From NCBI RefSeq assembly GCF_900111345.1, contig NZ_FOGY01000010.1, positions 124,001 to 188,000 on the forward strand: a DNA stretch of 64,000 nucleotides, given 5' to 3'. Below the pieces are notes generated by a model. It saw only the letters and a list, made by a program, of their open reading frames with translations. It ran no database searches and was not told the origin of the DNA. The position numbers and the translations under genes were made by a program. Position 1 is the stretch's first letter, and every line of letters begins with the position of its first letter. Shown here piece after piece: positions 9,826 through 17,670 of the stretch. This DNA is from Psychrobacillus sp. OK032. Lineage in GTDB: Bacteria; Bacillota; Bacilli; Bacillales_A; Planococcaceae.

Positions 9826-9864
9826 AACTCCTAAATTGCTTTTATGCAATTTAGGAGTTTTTTA
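9826..9864 (+). terminator. Terminator of mtnWXBD
   Basis: Perfect 13-bp stem ACTCCTAAATTGC / GCAATTTAGGAGT with a short loop, then TTTTTT. Confidence 0.92.
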
Positions 9865-9895
9865 TCAATTATTAAGTAAATAGAGGGTACTATTA

Positions 9896-9923
9896 TTTAC
9901 AAATTCATTGGAAAGAGTATAAT
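9896..9923 (+). promoter_or_regulatory. Candidate sigma-A promoter for tatC-tatA
   Basis: TTTACA (9896-9901), a 16-nt spacer and a perfect TATAAT (9918-9923). This leaves a leader of about 120 nt before tatC. Confidence 0.6.
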
Positions 9924-10050
9924 GTGAAGGTGACGTAACTCTATATTACTCACTTTTGAATCTTTTTTTGTGTAAGTGGATTCTAATAGTTGTTTTCTAT
10001 AAAATATAACAAACTTCACTTTGTTTGAGAAGATGGGGTGGTAAAACCTA

Positions 10051-10806
10051 ATGACACAAGAACCAGAATTGACGCTTGTCGAACATTTAACAGAACTACG
10101 CAAAAGGCTTATCATTGTAGCAACAACATTTATCCTATCTCTTGCTTTAGGATTTTGGATAGCTCCAAAAACATTAAATTTTATTAAGCAACAACCTACA
10201 GCTGCCCATGTTGAGTGGAACGTATTTGGCTATACAGATGGTCTATTGATTTATGTTAAATGTGCTTTAATCTTAGCTATATTAATTACTTTACCTATTG
10301 CAATGCACCAAATTTGGCTATTTGTAAAACCAGGTTTATTAGAAAAAGAAGCAAAAGGAACAATTTACTTTATACCTGTTTCATTCTTTTTGTTTTTAGC
10401 AGGGATAAGTTTTAGTTATTTTATTCTTTTTCCACTGATGTTAAACTTTATGTCGAGTATTAATGATTCTATTGGTGCAATAGAAACTTATGGAATGCAA
10501 CAATATTTCACATTCATGTTTAATTTAATCATTCCTGTAGGTATAGTTTTTGAACTGCCAGTAATTATTTTATTTTTAACTAAGCTAGGAATAATAACAC
10601 CAGATCGATTAAGAAAGATGAGAAAGGTTTCCTATTTCATACTAGTAGTAATTGGAGTTTCTATTACACCACCAGACTTTATCTCTGATTTTATCATCGT
10701 TGTTCCATTATTATTACTTTTTGAAATTAGTATTCTCGTTTCTAGTTGGTCGTATAAAAAACAACTAGCAAGACAAGCACTTGAAGAAGAAAACTTAGAA
10801 AACTAA
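10051..10806 (+). CDS. tatC: Twin-arginine translocase subunit TatC
   Basis: Polytopic membrane receptor of the Tat pathway for folded proteins, 251 residues with six hydrophobic segments. It begins with the conserved [12 protein letters not shown] (from about residue 9). [12 protein letters not shown] in the first cytoplasmic loop and [15 protein letters not shown] near residue 170 are typical of TatC. A candidate promoter and a ribosome binding site (GGGGTGG) precede the ATG. tatA follows 26 nt later, the reverse of the tatA-tatC order in the B. subtilis pairs. The substrate of this TatAC pair cannot be read from the context. Confidence 0.95.
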   Translation: MTQEPELTLVEHLTELRKRLIIVATTFILSLALGFWIAPKTLNFIKQQPTAAHVEWNVFGYTDGLLIYVKCALILAILITLPIAMHQIWLFVKPGLLEKEAKGTIYFIPVSFFLFLAGISFSYFILFPLMLNFMSSINDSIGAIETYGMQQYFTFMFNLIIPVGIVFELPVIILFLTKLGIITPDRLRKMRKVSYFILVVIGVSITPPDFISDFIIVVPLLLLFEISILVSSWSYKKQLARQALEEENLEN

Positions 10807-10832
10807 CCTATTATTGCGAGGAGGAACATCCC

Positions 10833-11036
10833 ATGCCAAACATCGGTGTACCAGGGCTAATCATTATTTTAGTAATTGCTTTAATCGTTTTCGGACCTTC
10901 TAAACTACCTCAATTAGGTAGAGCAGTAGGGCAAACATTAAAAGAATTCAAAAACTCTACGAAAGATATCGTGGATGATGTAGCGGAAGAATTCAAGCTA
11001 GATGACAAAGAAACAGACGCTAAAAAGAAAATCTAA
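10833..11036 (+). CDS. tatA: Twin-arginine translocase subunit TatA
   Basis: Small pore-forming component of the Tat system, 67 residues. A single N-terminal membrane helix ([16 protein letters not shown]) is followed by the hinge [15 protein letters not shown] and an amphipathic helix ending in a charged tail, exactly the TatA/E layout. GAGGAGG lies upstream. It pairs with tatC just upstream and is followed by a terminator. In Gram-positive TatAC systems TatA also covers the TatB role; no tatB is seen here. Confidence 0.95.
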   Translation: MPNIGVPGLIIILVIALIVFGPSKLPQLGRAVGQTLKEFKNSTKDIVDDVAEEFKLDDKETDAKKKI

Positions 11037-11042
11037 TATGAA

Positions 11043-11075
11043 AAGCCAGCTATTCTCTTGAATAGCTGGCTTTTA
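11043..11075 (+). terminator. Terminator between tatA and the TraB-family gene
   Basis: Twelve-bp stem AGCCAGCTATTC / GAATAGCTGGCT. The flanking T and A runs let it work in both directions, serving tatA and the convergent TraB-family gene. Confidence 0.82.
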
Positions 11076-11081
11076 CAATTT

Positions 11082-12248
11082 TTATAAGTTATTAAAGAAT
11101 ACTCGAATTACATCGGCGCCGCCTATAAATGTCCCGATAGAACCGACAAGATTCGTTAATACGACGACCAATAAAATACGAGTCACTTTGTTTCGCCAAA
11201 AACCTTTGATCGTAAAAACGTCTTCCGAGAGTGTTTCAAAGTCACCAACATTCGGACGTCGGAAATATGCTTGAACAATCCCTGAAACCCAGCCCGATGC
11301 TATTAAAGGATGCAACGTCGTTATTGGCGCTACGATAAATGCCGATAGAATCGCAAGCGGGTGACCAAGTGCAATTGCAGCTCCAATAGCAGCGAAGCTA
11401 CCTGTCCATAGAACCCAACTTAACGCTTGATCAAAGCCAGCAGTTGGATTTGCTATAAAGGTATACACAACTATAGCAACTAGTAGAGCCGGTATCGCCC
11501 ACCCTAAAATCTTCGGCACAATTGACTTTGGAGGAATTTCTGTAAGCACATCTAAATCATGTTCCTTATGAATCTCTTTCGTAATACCAGGAACATGTGC
11601 AGCACCCAAAATAGCAACTATCTTTTTTCCTGGTGCATCTTTAATCTTCTGTGCAAGATATTGATCTCGTTCATCGATTAATGGAGTCTTTAGCTTAGGA
11701 AAAGATTCTGTAAATTCGGCAAGAACTGCATTTAGCGTATCTTGCGTTTTCATTTTTTCTAGTTCTTCCTCCGAAATTGTTTCCTTACTAAATATACTAA
11801 AGATTACTCCGTTAAGCAGTTTTGCTTTTCCCATAAATCCAAGATTATGCCAAATACGAGAAAAGGTTATTTGAATATTCCGGTCTGCAAGCACTAGCTC
11901 TGCTCCAGTTTCTTTCGCTGATTCAATCCCCTGGATCATTTCTTGTCCGGGTTTTATCTCAAATTGCTTTGCTAAACGATTTTGGAAAGAAGATATTGCT
12001 AGATTCATCAAAAGTAATGTTGCTTTCTTCTCTTTGATTACTTTAAAAATGTCAGTGTCTTTCCATTTGCTTCCTTCCATCACAGATTGATATCGTTGTT
12101 CGTCTAGCTCTATGCATACTGAATCTGGTCTTTCTGCTTCAATTACTTCTTTTACTTGTTCTGCACTTTGTCTAGAGACGTGTGCCGTTCCGATTAATAT
12201 TAATTCTTTACCATCTAAATTTATACGAGTAATATTCTCTTCTCTCAC
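11082..12248 (-). CDS. TraB/PrgY-family membrane protein
   Basis: About 388 residues. The N-terminal TraB/GumN-type domain shows ILIGTAHVSRQSAEQV near residue 15 and CIELDEQRY near residue 48, followed later by AILGAAHVPGI. The C-terminal third has four or more membrane helices. The family includes PrgY, which reduces pheromone activity in enterococcal conjugation, and is related to erythromycin-esterase/Tiki-like folds; its general bacterial role is unclear. I place the start at a GTG at 12248 behind AAGGAAG, because the upstream GTG at 12284 has no ribosome binding site. Convergent with tatCA. Function here is not known. Confidence 0.82.
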   Translation of the reverse strand: MREENITRINLDGKELILIGTAHVSRQSAEQVKEVIEAERPDSVCIELDEQRYQSVMEGSKWKDTDIFKVIKEKKATLLLMNLAISSFQNRLAKQFEIKPGQEMIQGIESAKETGAELVLADRNIQITFSRIWHNLGFMGKAKLLNGVIFSIFSKETISEEELEKMKTQDTLNAVLAEFTESFPKLKTPLIDERDQYLAQKIKDAPGKKIVAILGAAHVPGITKEIHKEHDLDVLTEIPPKSIVPKILGWAIPALLVAIVVYTFIANPTAGFDQALSWVLWTGSFAAIGAAIALGHPLAILSAFIVAPITTLHPLIASGWVSGIVQAYFRRPNVGDFETLSEDVFTIKGFWRNKVTRILLVVVLTNLVGSIGTFIGGADVIRVFFNNL

Positions 12249-12450
12249 AAGTTTCTTCCTTCGTTGAGCATATTTCTTTTGCACAAATGCATAACAAAAG
12301 ACTGTCTATTATTTATAATGAAGTAGATTAAGGTAAATTTCAATTATGTTTTATCAATTAGCATAAGAAAAATGAAGGCATTTCTGTACATATTACTATT
12401 ACTATAGGATTTTTGGTAAGGTTGCTTATTTTCTATGGACATTTTAGAAA

Positions 12451-12665
12451 TAATGCGTATTATAAAGTTCGATTAAGAGTCCGCTAGGATTTCCGCTTCA
12501 GGCGGACGCTTTCCACGGGGTGAGCGATGAGCCATCACCGCCGCTACGCGTACGTTGTGATGTCTCATCTGTCTCACTCATCCCGTTGGAGTCGCCGCCT
12601 TCCGCTACAATCCATGGAACTTGCTAACTAATTAGCATCTAAACAGAACTGAGCTTTAGATTTAT
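12451..12665. repeat. Dispersed palindromic repeat family B, copy 1
   Basis: The core runs from CCGCTAGGATTTCCGC (12482) through GGGTGAGCGATGAGCCATCA to GTGATGTCTCATC, then CTCACTCATCCCG and TCCATGGAACTTGCTA. The two halves are imperfect reverse complements, so the RNA would fold into one long hairpin. Similarity to copies at 22392-22566 and 63166-63325 extends to flanks such as AATAATGCGT and TAGCATCTAAAC. No open frame of note. The gap 12285-12913 holds nothing else apart from the ABC operon terminator. Confidence 0.75.
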
Positions 12666-12868
12666 AAGAACAGCCGCACTAAATCTCAATATAATGTAGT
12701 AATAAAATGTGTGAATCCAGTAAATAACTTAAAGCCTCATTTCTCTTAGTAAAGCCTTCATTTTTCATGAGATGATTTTTCTAATTAGCTATATTATACA
12801 TTGTGTAATTGGACCATAATGTTGCAAGTTCGAAAGGAAATATTGCGCATAGGATGCTATTTTCTTTA

Positions 12869-12909
12869 TAAAAAAACATCCATCTACGTTTCAGCATAAA
12901 TGGATGTCC
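12869..12909 (-). terminator. Terminator of the lysine-type ABC operon
   Basis: On the minus strand, GGACATCCATTT and AGATGGATGTTTTTTT form a stem with a T tail directly after the ATPase stop codon. Confidence 0.85.
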
Positions 12910-12913
12910 TTTG

Positions 12914-13648
12914 TTATTTTAGCGTACGTTTTAAAAACTCTCTTGTACGCTCCTGTGTAGGAGTATTGAAAATTTGCTCTGGGCTTCCTTCTTCTGCAAT
13001 AACTCCTTTATCCATAAACACGACACGGTCAGAAACTTCTTTCGCGAATTCCATTTCATGTGTGACGATTAACATCGTAAGACCCGATTCAGCAAGCTCC
13101 TTCATTACTTTTAGAACTTCCCCTACCATTTCAGGGTCAAGGGCGGATGTTGGTTCATCAAATAACATCACGTCTGGTTCCATCGAAAGTGCACGAGCGA
13201 TTGCCACACGTTGCTTTTGACCGCCAGATAGCTGGTTTGCTTTTGCATTTACATATTGATCCATCCCAACGACTTTTAAATATTTCACGGCTATTTTTTC
13301 TGCCTCTTCTTTAGAGCGTTTTAACACTTTTATTTGTCCAACGACACAATTGCTCAAAACATTATGGTTGTTAAATAAGTTAAACTGTTGAAAAACCATC
13401 CCTAACTTTGTGCGATAAGCATGGATATCGTGTTTATCGTCTAATATATTTTCACCGTTGTAAATAATTTGACCACCGCTTGGCTTTTCTAAAAGATTGA
13501 TACAACGAAGAAGCGTGGATTTACCAGATCCAGACGAACCGATTATACTAACCACTTCTCCTTTTTTCACAGAGAAGTCAATGTCTTTTAGTACTTCACG
13601 AGTTCCAAAGGATTTGCTTAAATGTTGTATATCAATTACTTTTTCCAT
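12914..13648 (-). CDS. Polar amino acid ABC ATPase, probably lysine
   Basis: GlnQ/HisP-type ATPase of 244 residues. Walker [13 protein letters not shown] starts near residue 36, the signature [15 protein letters not shown] is near residue 140 and Walker [15 protein letters not shown] near residue 160, with the switch His in IVTHEM. It energises uptake with the permease 18 nt upstream in the operon. The three-gene operon is preceded by a lysine riboswitch, so lysine is the best inferred substrate; the protein alone shows only polar amino acid import. Confidence 0.9.
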   Translation of the reverse strand: MEKVIDIQHLSKSFGTREVLKDIDFSVKKGEVVSIIGSSGSGKSTLLRCINLLEKPSGGQIIYNGENILDDKHDIHAYRTKLGMVFQQFNLFNNHNVLSNCVVGQIKVLKRSKEEAEKIAVKYLKVVGMDQYVNAKANQLSGGQKQRVAIARALSMEPDVMLFDEPTSALDPEMVGEVLKVMKELAESGLTMLIVTHEMEFAKEVSDRVVFMDKGVIAEEGSPEQIFNTPTQERTREFLKRTLK

Positions 13649-13666
13649 TGCTGCTCCTCCTTCGTC

Positions 13667-14419
13667 TTAGCTTTCTTTCGTATTTGTTAAGGTTACTTGT
13701 GCTGGTTGACCAATCATGCTGTAGTTCTCCGGTCCATCTAGTTTTCTTTCGAAATAACGTAGTATTAATGTAACGGTATACGTCATAACAAAGTACAAGA
13801 TACACGCAACGAAAAATGATTCGAAATAGCGAAAATTGTTACCTGCAATCGATTTTGTTTGGAAAAATAATTCCGAAACACTAATAACGTTTAGCACCGA
13901 TGTATCTTTAATATTAATGATAAATTGGTTACCCGTTGCTGGTAATATGTTACGAATTACTTGTGGTAAAACAACATGTAGCATTGTTTGTATATGATTC
14001 ATCCCGATTGCTTGTGCAGCTTCAAATTGCCCCTTTTCAATGGATATAACCCCACCGCGAACGATTTCCGCCATATACGCACCTGTGTTAATTGATACGA
14101 TAAATACAGCTGCCATGATTGCATTCATATCGATATTAAAGGCTAACATCGATCCGTAGTAAATGACCATAGCCTGTACAATCATTGGTGTTCCACGGAA
14201 AAACTCTATATATATAGATAGAATAATATTTATTAATTTTAAGAAAATCCTTTTTGTTGCTCTTTCTGGCTTAGGAATTGTTCGTATAACCCCTGCCAAT
14301 AATCCAATTACTGAACCAATGATCGTACCAATTATAGAAATCAGTAAAGTAATACCTGCTCCTCGAAGGAACATTGGCCAGTTATCGGAAACGATTGATA
14401 TAATCCACTCGAGACTCAT
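13667..14419 (-). CDS. Polar amino acid ABC permease, probably lysine
   Basis: Permease of the His/Glu/Gln/Arg type, about 250 residues with five or so membrane helices. The N-terminal family segment FLRGAGITLLISIIGTIIG is present. The EAA loop EAAQAIGMNHIQTMLHVVLP near residue 150 contacts the ATPase. Of two adjacent ATG codons, the one at 14419 is 6 nt after AGGAGG and is preferred over that at 14422. It lies between the binding-protein and ATPase genes in the operon governed by the lysine riboswitch. Confidence 0.9.
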   Translation of the reverse strand: MSLEWIISIVSDNWPMFLRGAGITLLISIIGTIIGSVIGLLAGVIRTIPKPERATKRIFLKLINIILSIYIEFFRGTPMIVQAMVIYYGSMLAFNIDMNAIMAAVFIVSINTGAYMAEIVRGGVISIEKGQFEAAQAIGMNHIQTMLHVVLPQVIRNILPATGNQFIINIKDTSVLNVISVSELFFQTKSIAGNNFRYFESFFVACILYFVMTYTVTLILRYFERKLDGPENYSMIGQPAQVTLTNTKES

Positions 14420-14482
14420 CATATTCCTCCTTTTAAGCGTAAAAAACGACTGCAATAAAATTGCAGCCGATATGTTTAATCA

Positions 14483-15322
14483 TTATTCTGCAGCTGGTTG
14501 ATTTTTTATTGCATTATCCATAATATCTTGACGTTCTTCTTCTGTAATTTTCGCTAAAATCTCATTAATTTTTTCTGTTAGTTCGCTATCTTTCTTAAGC
14601 CCTACTGCAACAGCTGTTTCTTCTTCCGATGCCTTGAATCCATCTGTAAATTCAACCATTACAAAGTTTTCATTTGCAGATGAGGCACTAATTCCTTCTG
14701 GACGTTCGGATACATAACCATCAATTTTACCTGATTCTAATGCAACTCGCATAGTCGGGAAATTATCCATTGCTGTTTGTTTTTTTACACCGTCAATTTG
14801 ATCGATTACTCCGTAATGAGATGTATTTAGCTGACCAGTCACTTTTGCCCCTTTAAGATCTTGGATGGAAGTAGCACCCTCATAAGGTCCACCTTTTTTT
14901 ACGACCATTACAAAATTTGAAGTATAGTAATTATCAGAGAAGTCAATTGTTTCTTTACGTTCTTTTGTTGGAGACATACCCGCCATAATGGCATTAATTT
15001 TACCTGATGTTAAAGCTGGTACTAGACCATCCCATTCAGTTTTAACAATAACTAATTCTTTACCTAATCCTTCTGCAATTTTCTTAGCCATTTCTACATC
15101 GTATCCACCTGCATACTCTGCGTTGCCGTCAAGTTTCACTCCACCATTAGAATCGTCCATTTGTGTCCAGTTAAATGGTGGATATCCAGCTTCCAAACCG
15201 ATTGTAAATGTATCACTTTCTTTAGAAGTAGAACCGCTGTTTTCTGTATTATCCGTTCCACATGCAACTAAAAGTAACAACACTGATACAAACACTGTTA
15301 GTAATAAAAATTTTTTCTTCAC
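14483..15322 (-). CDS. Amino acid ABC substrate-binding lipoprotein, probably lysine
   Basis: Family 3 solute-binding protein (SBP_bac_3), about 279 residues. Lipobox LLVACG gives Cys21 as the likely lipid anchor. The binding fold starts with FTIGLEAGYPPFNW and includes the typical GGYDVEMAKKIAEGLG and SGKINAIMAGMSPTKER. The start is a GTG at 15322 preceded by GGGGAGAA. A longer open frame upstream runs into the riboswitch terminator and cannot be coding. It is the first gene after a lysine riboswitch, so it probably binds lysine. Confidence 0.9.
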   Translation of the reverse strand: MKKKFLLLTVFVSVLLLLVACGTDNTENSGSTSKESDTFTIGLEAGYPPFNWTQMDDSNGGVKLDGNAEYAGGYDVEMAKKIAEGLGKELVIVKTEWDGLVPALTSGKINAIMAGMSPTKERKETIDFSDNYYTSNFVMVVKKGGPYEGATSIQDLKGAKVTGQLNTSHYGVIDQIDGVKKQTAMDNFPTMRVALESGKIDGYVSERPEGISASSANENFVMVEFTDGFKASEEETAVAVGLKKDSELTEKINEILAKITEEERQDIMDNAIKNQPAAE

Positions 15323-15383
15323 GTGTATTTCTCCCCTTTTATTTTTTAGTTTATGTTTATGAACATTAAAAAAGGACAACCTA

Positions 15384-15412
15384 TAAAAAAGACCTAAGAT
15401 GAACTCAGGTCG
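15384..15412 (-). terminator. Lysine-riboswitch-controlled terminator
   Basis: On the minus strand, GACCTGAG, loop TTCAT and CTTAGGTC are followed by TTTTTTAT. It lies about 40 nt after the aptamer and about 60 nt before the first gene, the expected attenuator position. Confidence 0.9.
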
Positions 15413-15451
15413 CAATTTGTATAGTTGCCCTAAATCCTCTACTTTACCCAA

Positions 15452-15632
15452 ATGAGATAGCACACCACAATAAACTGGGACGTTTAAAGTGGACAGTCCT
15501 GCAATTATTCACTGCAGACCCAGCATGTAATACGGAGAAATATTTACAAACTTCGGCGACATTTCCTTCTCCCTAGCATCATTGCTTCTCAAACTCCACT
15601 AAGGACTAATAAATATCGCGCCTCTACCCCAC
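15452..15632 (-). ncRNA. Lysine riboswitch (L-box)
   Basis: Read on the minus strand, the leader begins GGGGTAGAGGCGCGATATTT. It carries AGTGGAGTTTGAGAAGCAAT, GAGAAGGAAATGTCGCCGAA, GCTGGGTCTGCAGTGAA and TGCAGGACTGTCCACTTTAA, and closes with GTGTGCTATCTC pairing with GGTAG. These are the conserved junction and helix sequences of the lysine riboswitch. A terminator follows. Lysine binding is expected to stop transcription of the ABC importer. Confidence 0.95.
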
Positions 15633-15767
15633 TTATCAAGTGAGGTTATATTTAATTTATGTTTCATAGTCTACAACAACATCAGATATGTGTCAACCGG
15701 TCTATTTATAATGACTTTTTAATCTTCCAAAAAAATCATTTTTCTTATGTCCTTAAAAACACGAGAT

Positions 15768-15797
15768 TTGATAAAACCTTGCTATTACTGGTATAAT
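15768..15797 (+). promoter_or_regulatory. Candidate sigma-A promoter for the NCS1 permease
   Basis: TTGATA, an 18-nt spacer and a perfect TATAAT, about 90 nt before the start codon. No purine, preQ1 or TPP aptamer is recognisable in the leader. Confidence 0.55.
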
Positions 15798-15885
15798 AGA
15801 AAACGGATGAATTGGTGAACGAATCTCAAATACAATAAAATGGAAGTAAATTTAACATTATTTTATATAAAAGGGAGTTGATATT

Positions 15886-17286
15886 ATGGGATCTGTCCAA
15901 GTCGCAGATCACAAAGTGTCAGAAGATATGAAAGATGATTATTCACTAGATAGAGTGCCACGAGATCAGAGAAAAGCCGGTTGGTTTAGTATTACTAACA
16001 TCACTTTTGGTATCGCAACGGCAATTTTTTATTTTCAAACGGGTAGCGTTATGGCACTCCAATTCGGAGCCATCAATGCCATCATATCCTCCATATACGC
16101 GATAATTGTTGCTGGTATACTCGGAACATTTATTACTTATCTTTCCGCGAAATCCGGTATGAACGTCAATTTATTATCTAGGGGTGGAGGCTTCGGTTAC
16201 ATAGGTGCATCGTTAACCTCATTCATTTATGCTACAAACTTCATCATGTATTGTGCATTTGAAGGACTAATTTTAGTTTCCGCAATTCACACCTTCTTCC
16301 CCATCCTACCAGAATGGGCGCTAATCATATTCTTCGGATTAATTGTTATTCCACTAAATTGGTTTGGAATCAAACAGCTCGATAAATTACAAAAGTGGTC
16401 ACTGCCGGTTTTTGTTATTTTCTTAGTGGCTGCCATTGTTATATCATTTTACAAACCTTCCGTTTATGATGGGGCTTTTTGGACTTATATGCCAGAGGGT
16501 GTCCAAATGGGTGGACATGCTTTACTCCTTTGTATTGGTATGCAACATGGAATAATGGGTTTAACAGCCTTACTTTCTTCAGATTACGCACGCTTCCTTA
16601 AACCAAAAGACATTAAACTTGGTGCTTTAGCAATTGGGTTTATTCCCCAAATTTTCTGTTTTGGTGTAATGGGTGGTCTTGGTATATGGTTCGGTGTTCG
16701 TTTAGGTGAACCAAATCCAGGAGTTTATATCGTTCTGCTTTTAGGTATTGGTGGCGTGTTATTCACCATGTTAACGCAATTACGAATAAACGTTACAAAT
16801 ATATACAGTAGTTCCTTATCGCTTGCTAATTTCTTCGAGAACATTTTTAAATTTACACCAGGTAGACGATTTTGGGTTGTTGTCTCAGGAATAAGTGCAA
16901 TTCTATTAATGCTAGGTGGAATCGTCGATCATCTGGATACGGCAATGACATTCCAAGGAGTCTTTTTACTCTCTTGGGCAGCTATATTAGTTGCCGATGC
17001 GATGATTGTGAAAAAGCTATTAAAAATTGGACCTGGTTATTATGAAGCTCGACACGAATTTTTATATAAATGGAATCCTGTTGGAGTTGTATCACTCATT
17101 ATCTCGAGTGGCTTAGGAACAATAGCCGCATTAGGATATATGGGATCATTTTTGCAAAGTACCGCGGCATTTTTTGCAGCAATTTTAGCAGCAATACTTA
17201 CTGTTATTTTAGCGATTTATACTAAAGGAAAGTATTATAGCAAAGGCACACCTACCGACATTCCTAAAGAAGATTATATTGCTTAA
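15886..17286 (+). CDS. NCS1-family purine/cytosine-type permease
   Basis: Polytopic membrane carrier of 466 residues with about twelve hydrophobic segments, similar to the cytosine/purine/thiamine permease (NCS1) family. It has the N-terminal DRVPRDQRKAGWFS before helix 1, then FGIATAIFYFQTGS and the loop SRGGGFGYIGASLTS. It probably imports a nucleobase or related heterocycle by proton or sodium symport. A good ribosome binding site (AAGGGAG) and candidate promoter precede it. It is a single-gene unit, and neighbours give no clue to the exact substrate. Confidence 0.85.
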   Translation: MGSVQVADHKVSEDMKDDYSLDRVPRDQRKAGWFSITNITFGIATAIFYFQTGSVMALQFGAINAIISSIYAIIVAGILGTFITYLSAKSGMNVNLLSRGGGFGYIGASLTSFIYATNFIMYCAFEGLILVSAIHTFFPILPEWALIIFFGLIVIPLNWFGIKQLDKLQKWSLPVFVIFLVAAIVISFYKPSVYDGAFWTYMPEGVQMGGHALLLCIGMQHGIMGLTALLSSDYARFLKPKDIKLGALAIGFIPQIFCFGVMGGLGIWFGVRLGEPNPGVYIVLLLGIGGVLFTMLTQLRINVTNIYSSSLSLANFFENIFKFTPGRRFWVVVSGISAILLMLGGIVDHLDTAMTFQGVFLLSWAAILVADAMIVKKLLKIGPGYYEARHEFLYKWNPVGVVSLIISSGLGTIAALGYMGSFLQSTAAFFAAILAAILTVILAIYTKGKYYSKGTPTDIPKEDYIA

Positions 17287-17289
17287 CTG

Positions 17290-17465
17290 CTAATTACAAT
17301 TAACCAATCGATCAGCCCACCATTCATTTTAACAACTGATTTCTATACCGCCTATTGTCTAGGCATTTGATTCGTTTAAGCTATATTTTATACTTCTATT
17401 TCTTTCATGAAGTTGTATTTATAGCCTGCTGATCATTTTGATTGGTTCTTCATTGTTAATTCTTC
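17290..17465. repeat. Inverted-repeat-bounded intergenic element
   Basis: The left end AATTAACCAATCGATCAG and the right end CTGATCATTTTGATTGGTT are imperfect inverted copies about 110 nt apart. Internal small hairpins are seen, such as GCCTATTGTCTAGGC. There is no coding frame. It could be a MITE-like remnant or a structured 3' region of the permease mRNA. I saw no second copy in this window. Confidence 0.4.
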
Positions 17466-17518
17466 AAACCTGTACACCTCACTAACTTCCACATAATTAC
17501 AATAAATAAAATAGACAA

Positions 17519-17560
17519 GAGTAGCTATTCAGACCAATAAAGTCTGGCTACTCTTTTTTA
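17519..17560 (+). terminator. Terminator downstream of the NCS1 permease
   Basis: AGTAGC-ATTCAGAC and GTCTGGCTACT form a stem followed by CTTTTTTT. It ends any transcript crossing the inverted-repeat element. Confidence 0.8.
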
Positions 17561-17584
17561 GTTTTTGTATAAGACAATTTACAC

Positions 17585-17601
17585 TGTAAATTTTTTGTAA
17601 A
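17585..17601 (+). promoter_or_regulatory. TGTAAA direct repeat, WalR- or PhoP-like site
   Basis: TGTAAA-N5-TGTAAA exactly matches the WalR consensus TGTWAH-N5-TGTWAH. Read on the other strand it is a TTTACA pair with the PhoP-box 11-bp period. A -10-like TATGAT starts 29 nt later, and the phosphoesterase gene starts at 17671. Which regulator, if any, uses it is not resolved. Confidence 0.45.
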
Positions 17602-17670
17602 CCAAGCAAATTTTCATCAATATTTTGTTATGATGTATAAAACATTCAATAGAAAGTGGCGAAATGCTGG

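Noticed and set aside
15384-15632. T-box leader in front of the amino acid ABC operon
   Set aside because: The conserved T-box sequence (AGGGTGGNACCGCG) is absent, whereas the lysine riboswitch core is complete.
15797-15885. Purine or TPP riboswitch before the NCS1 permease
   Set aside because: The leader is only about 85 nt, AT-rich, with none of the conserved purine or TPP core sequences and no terminator.
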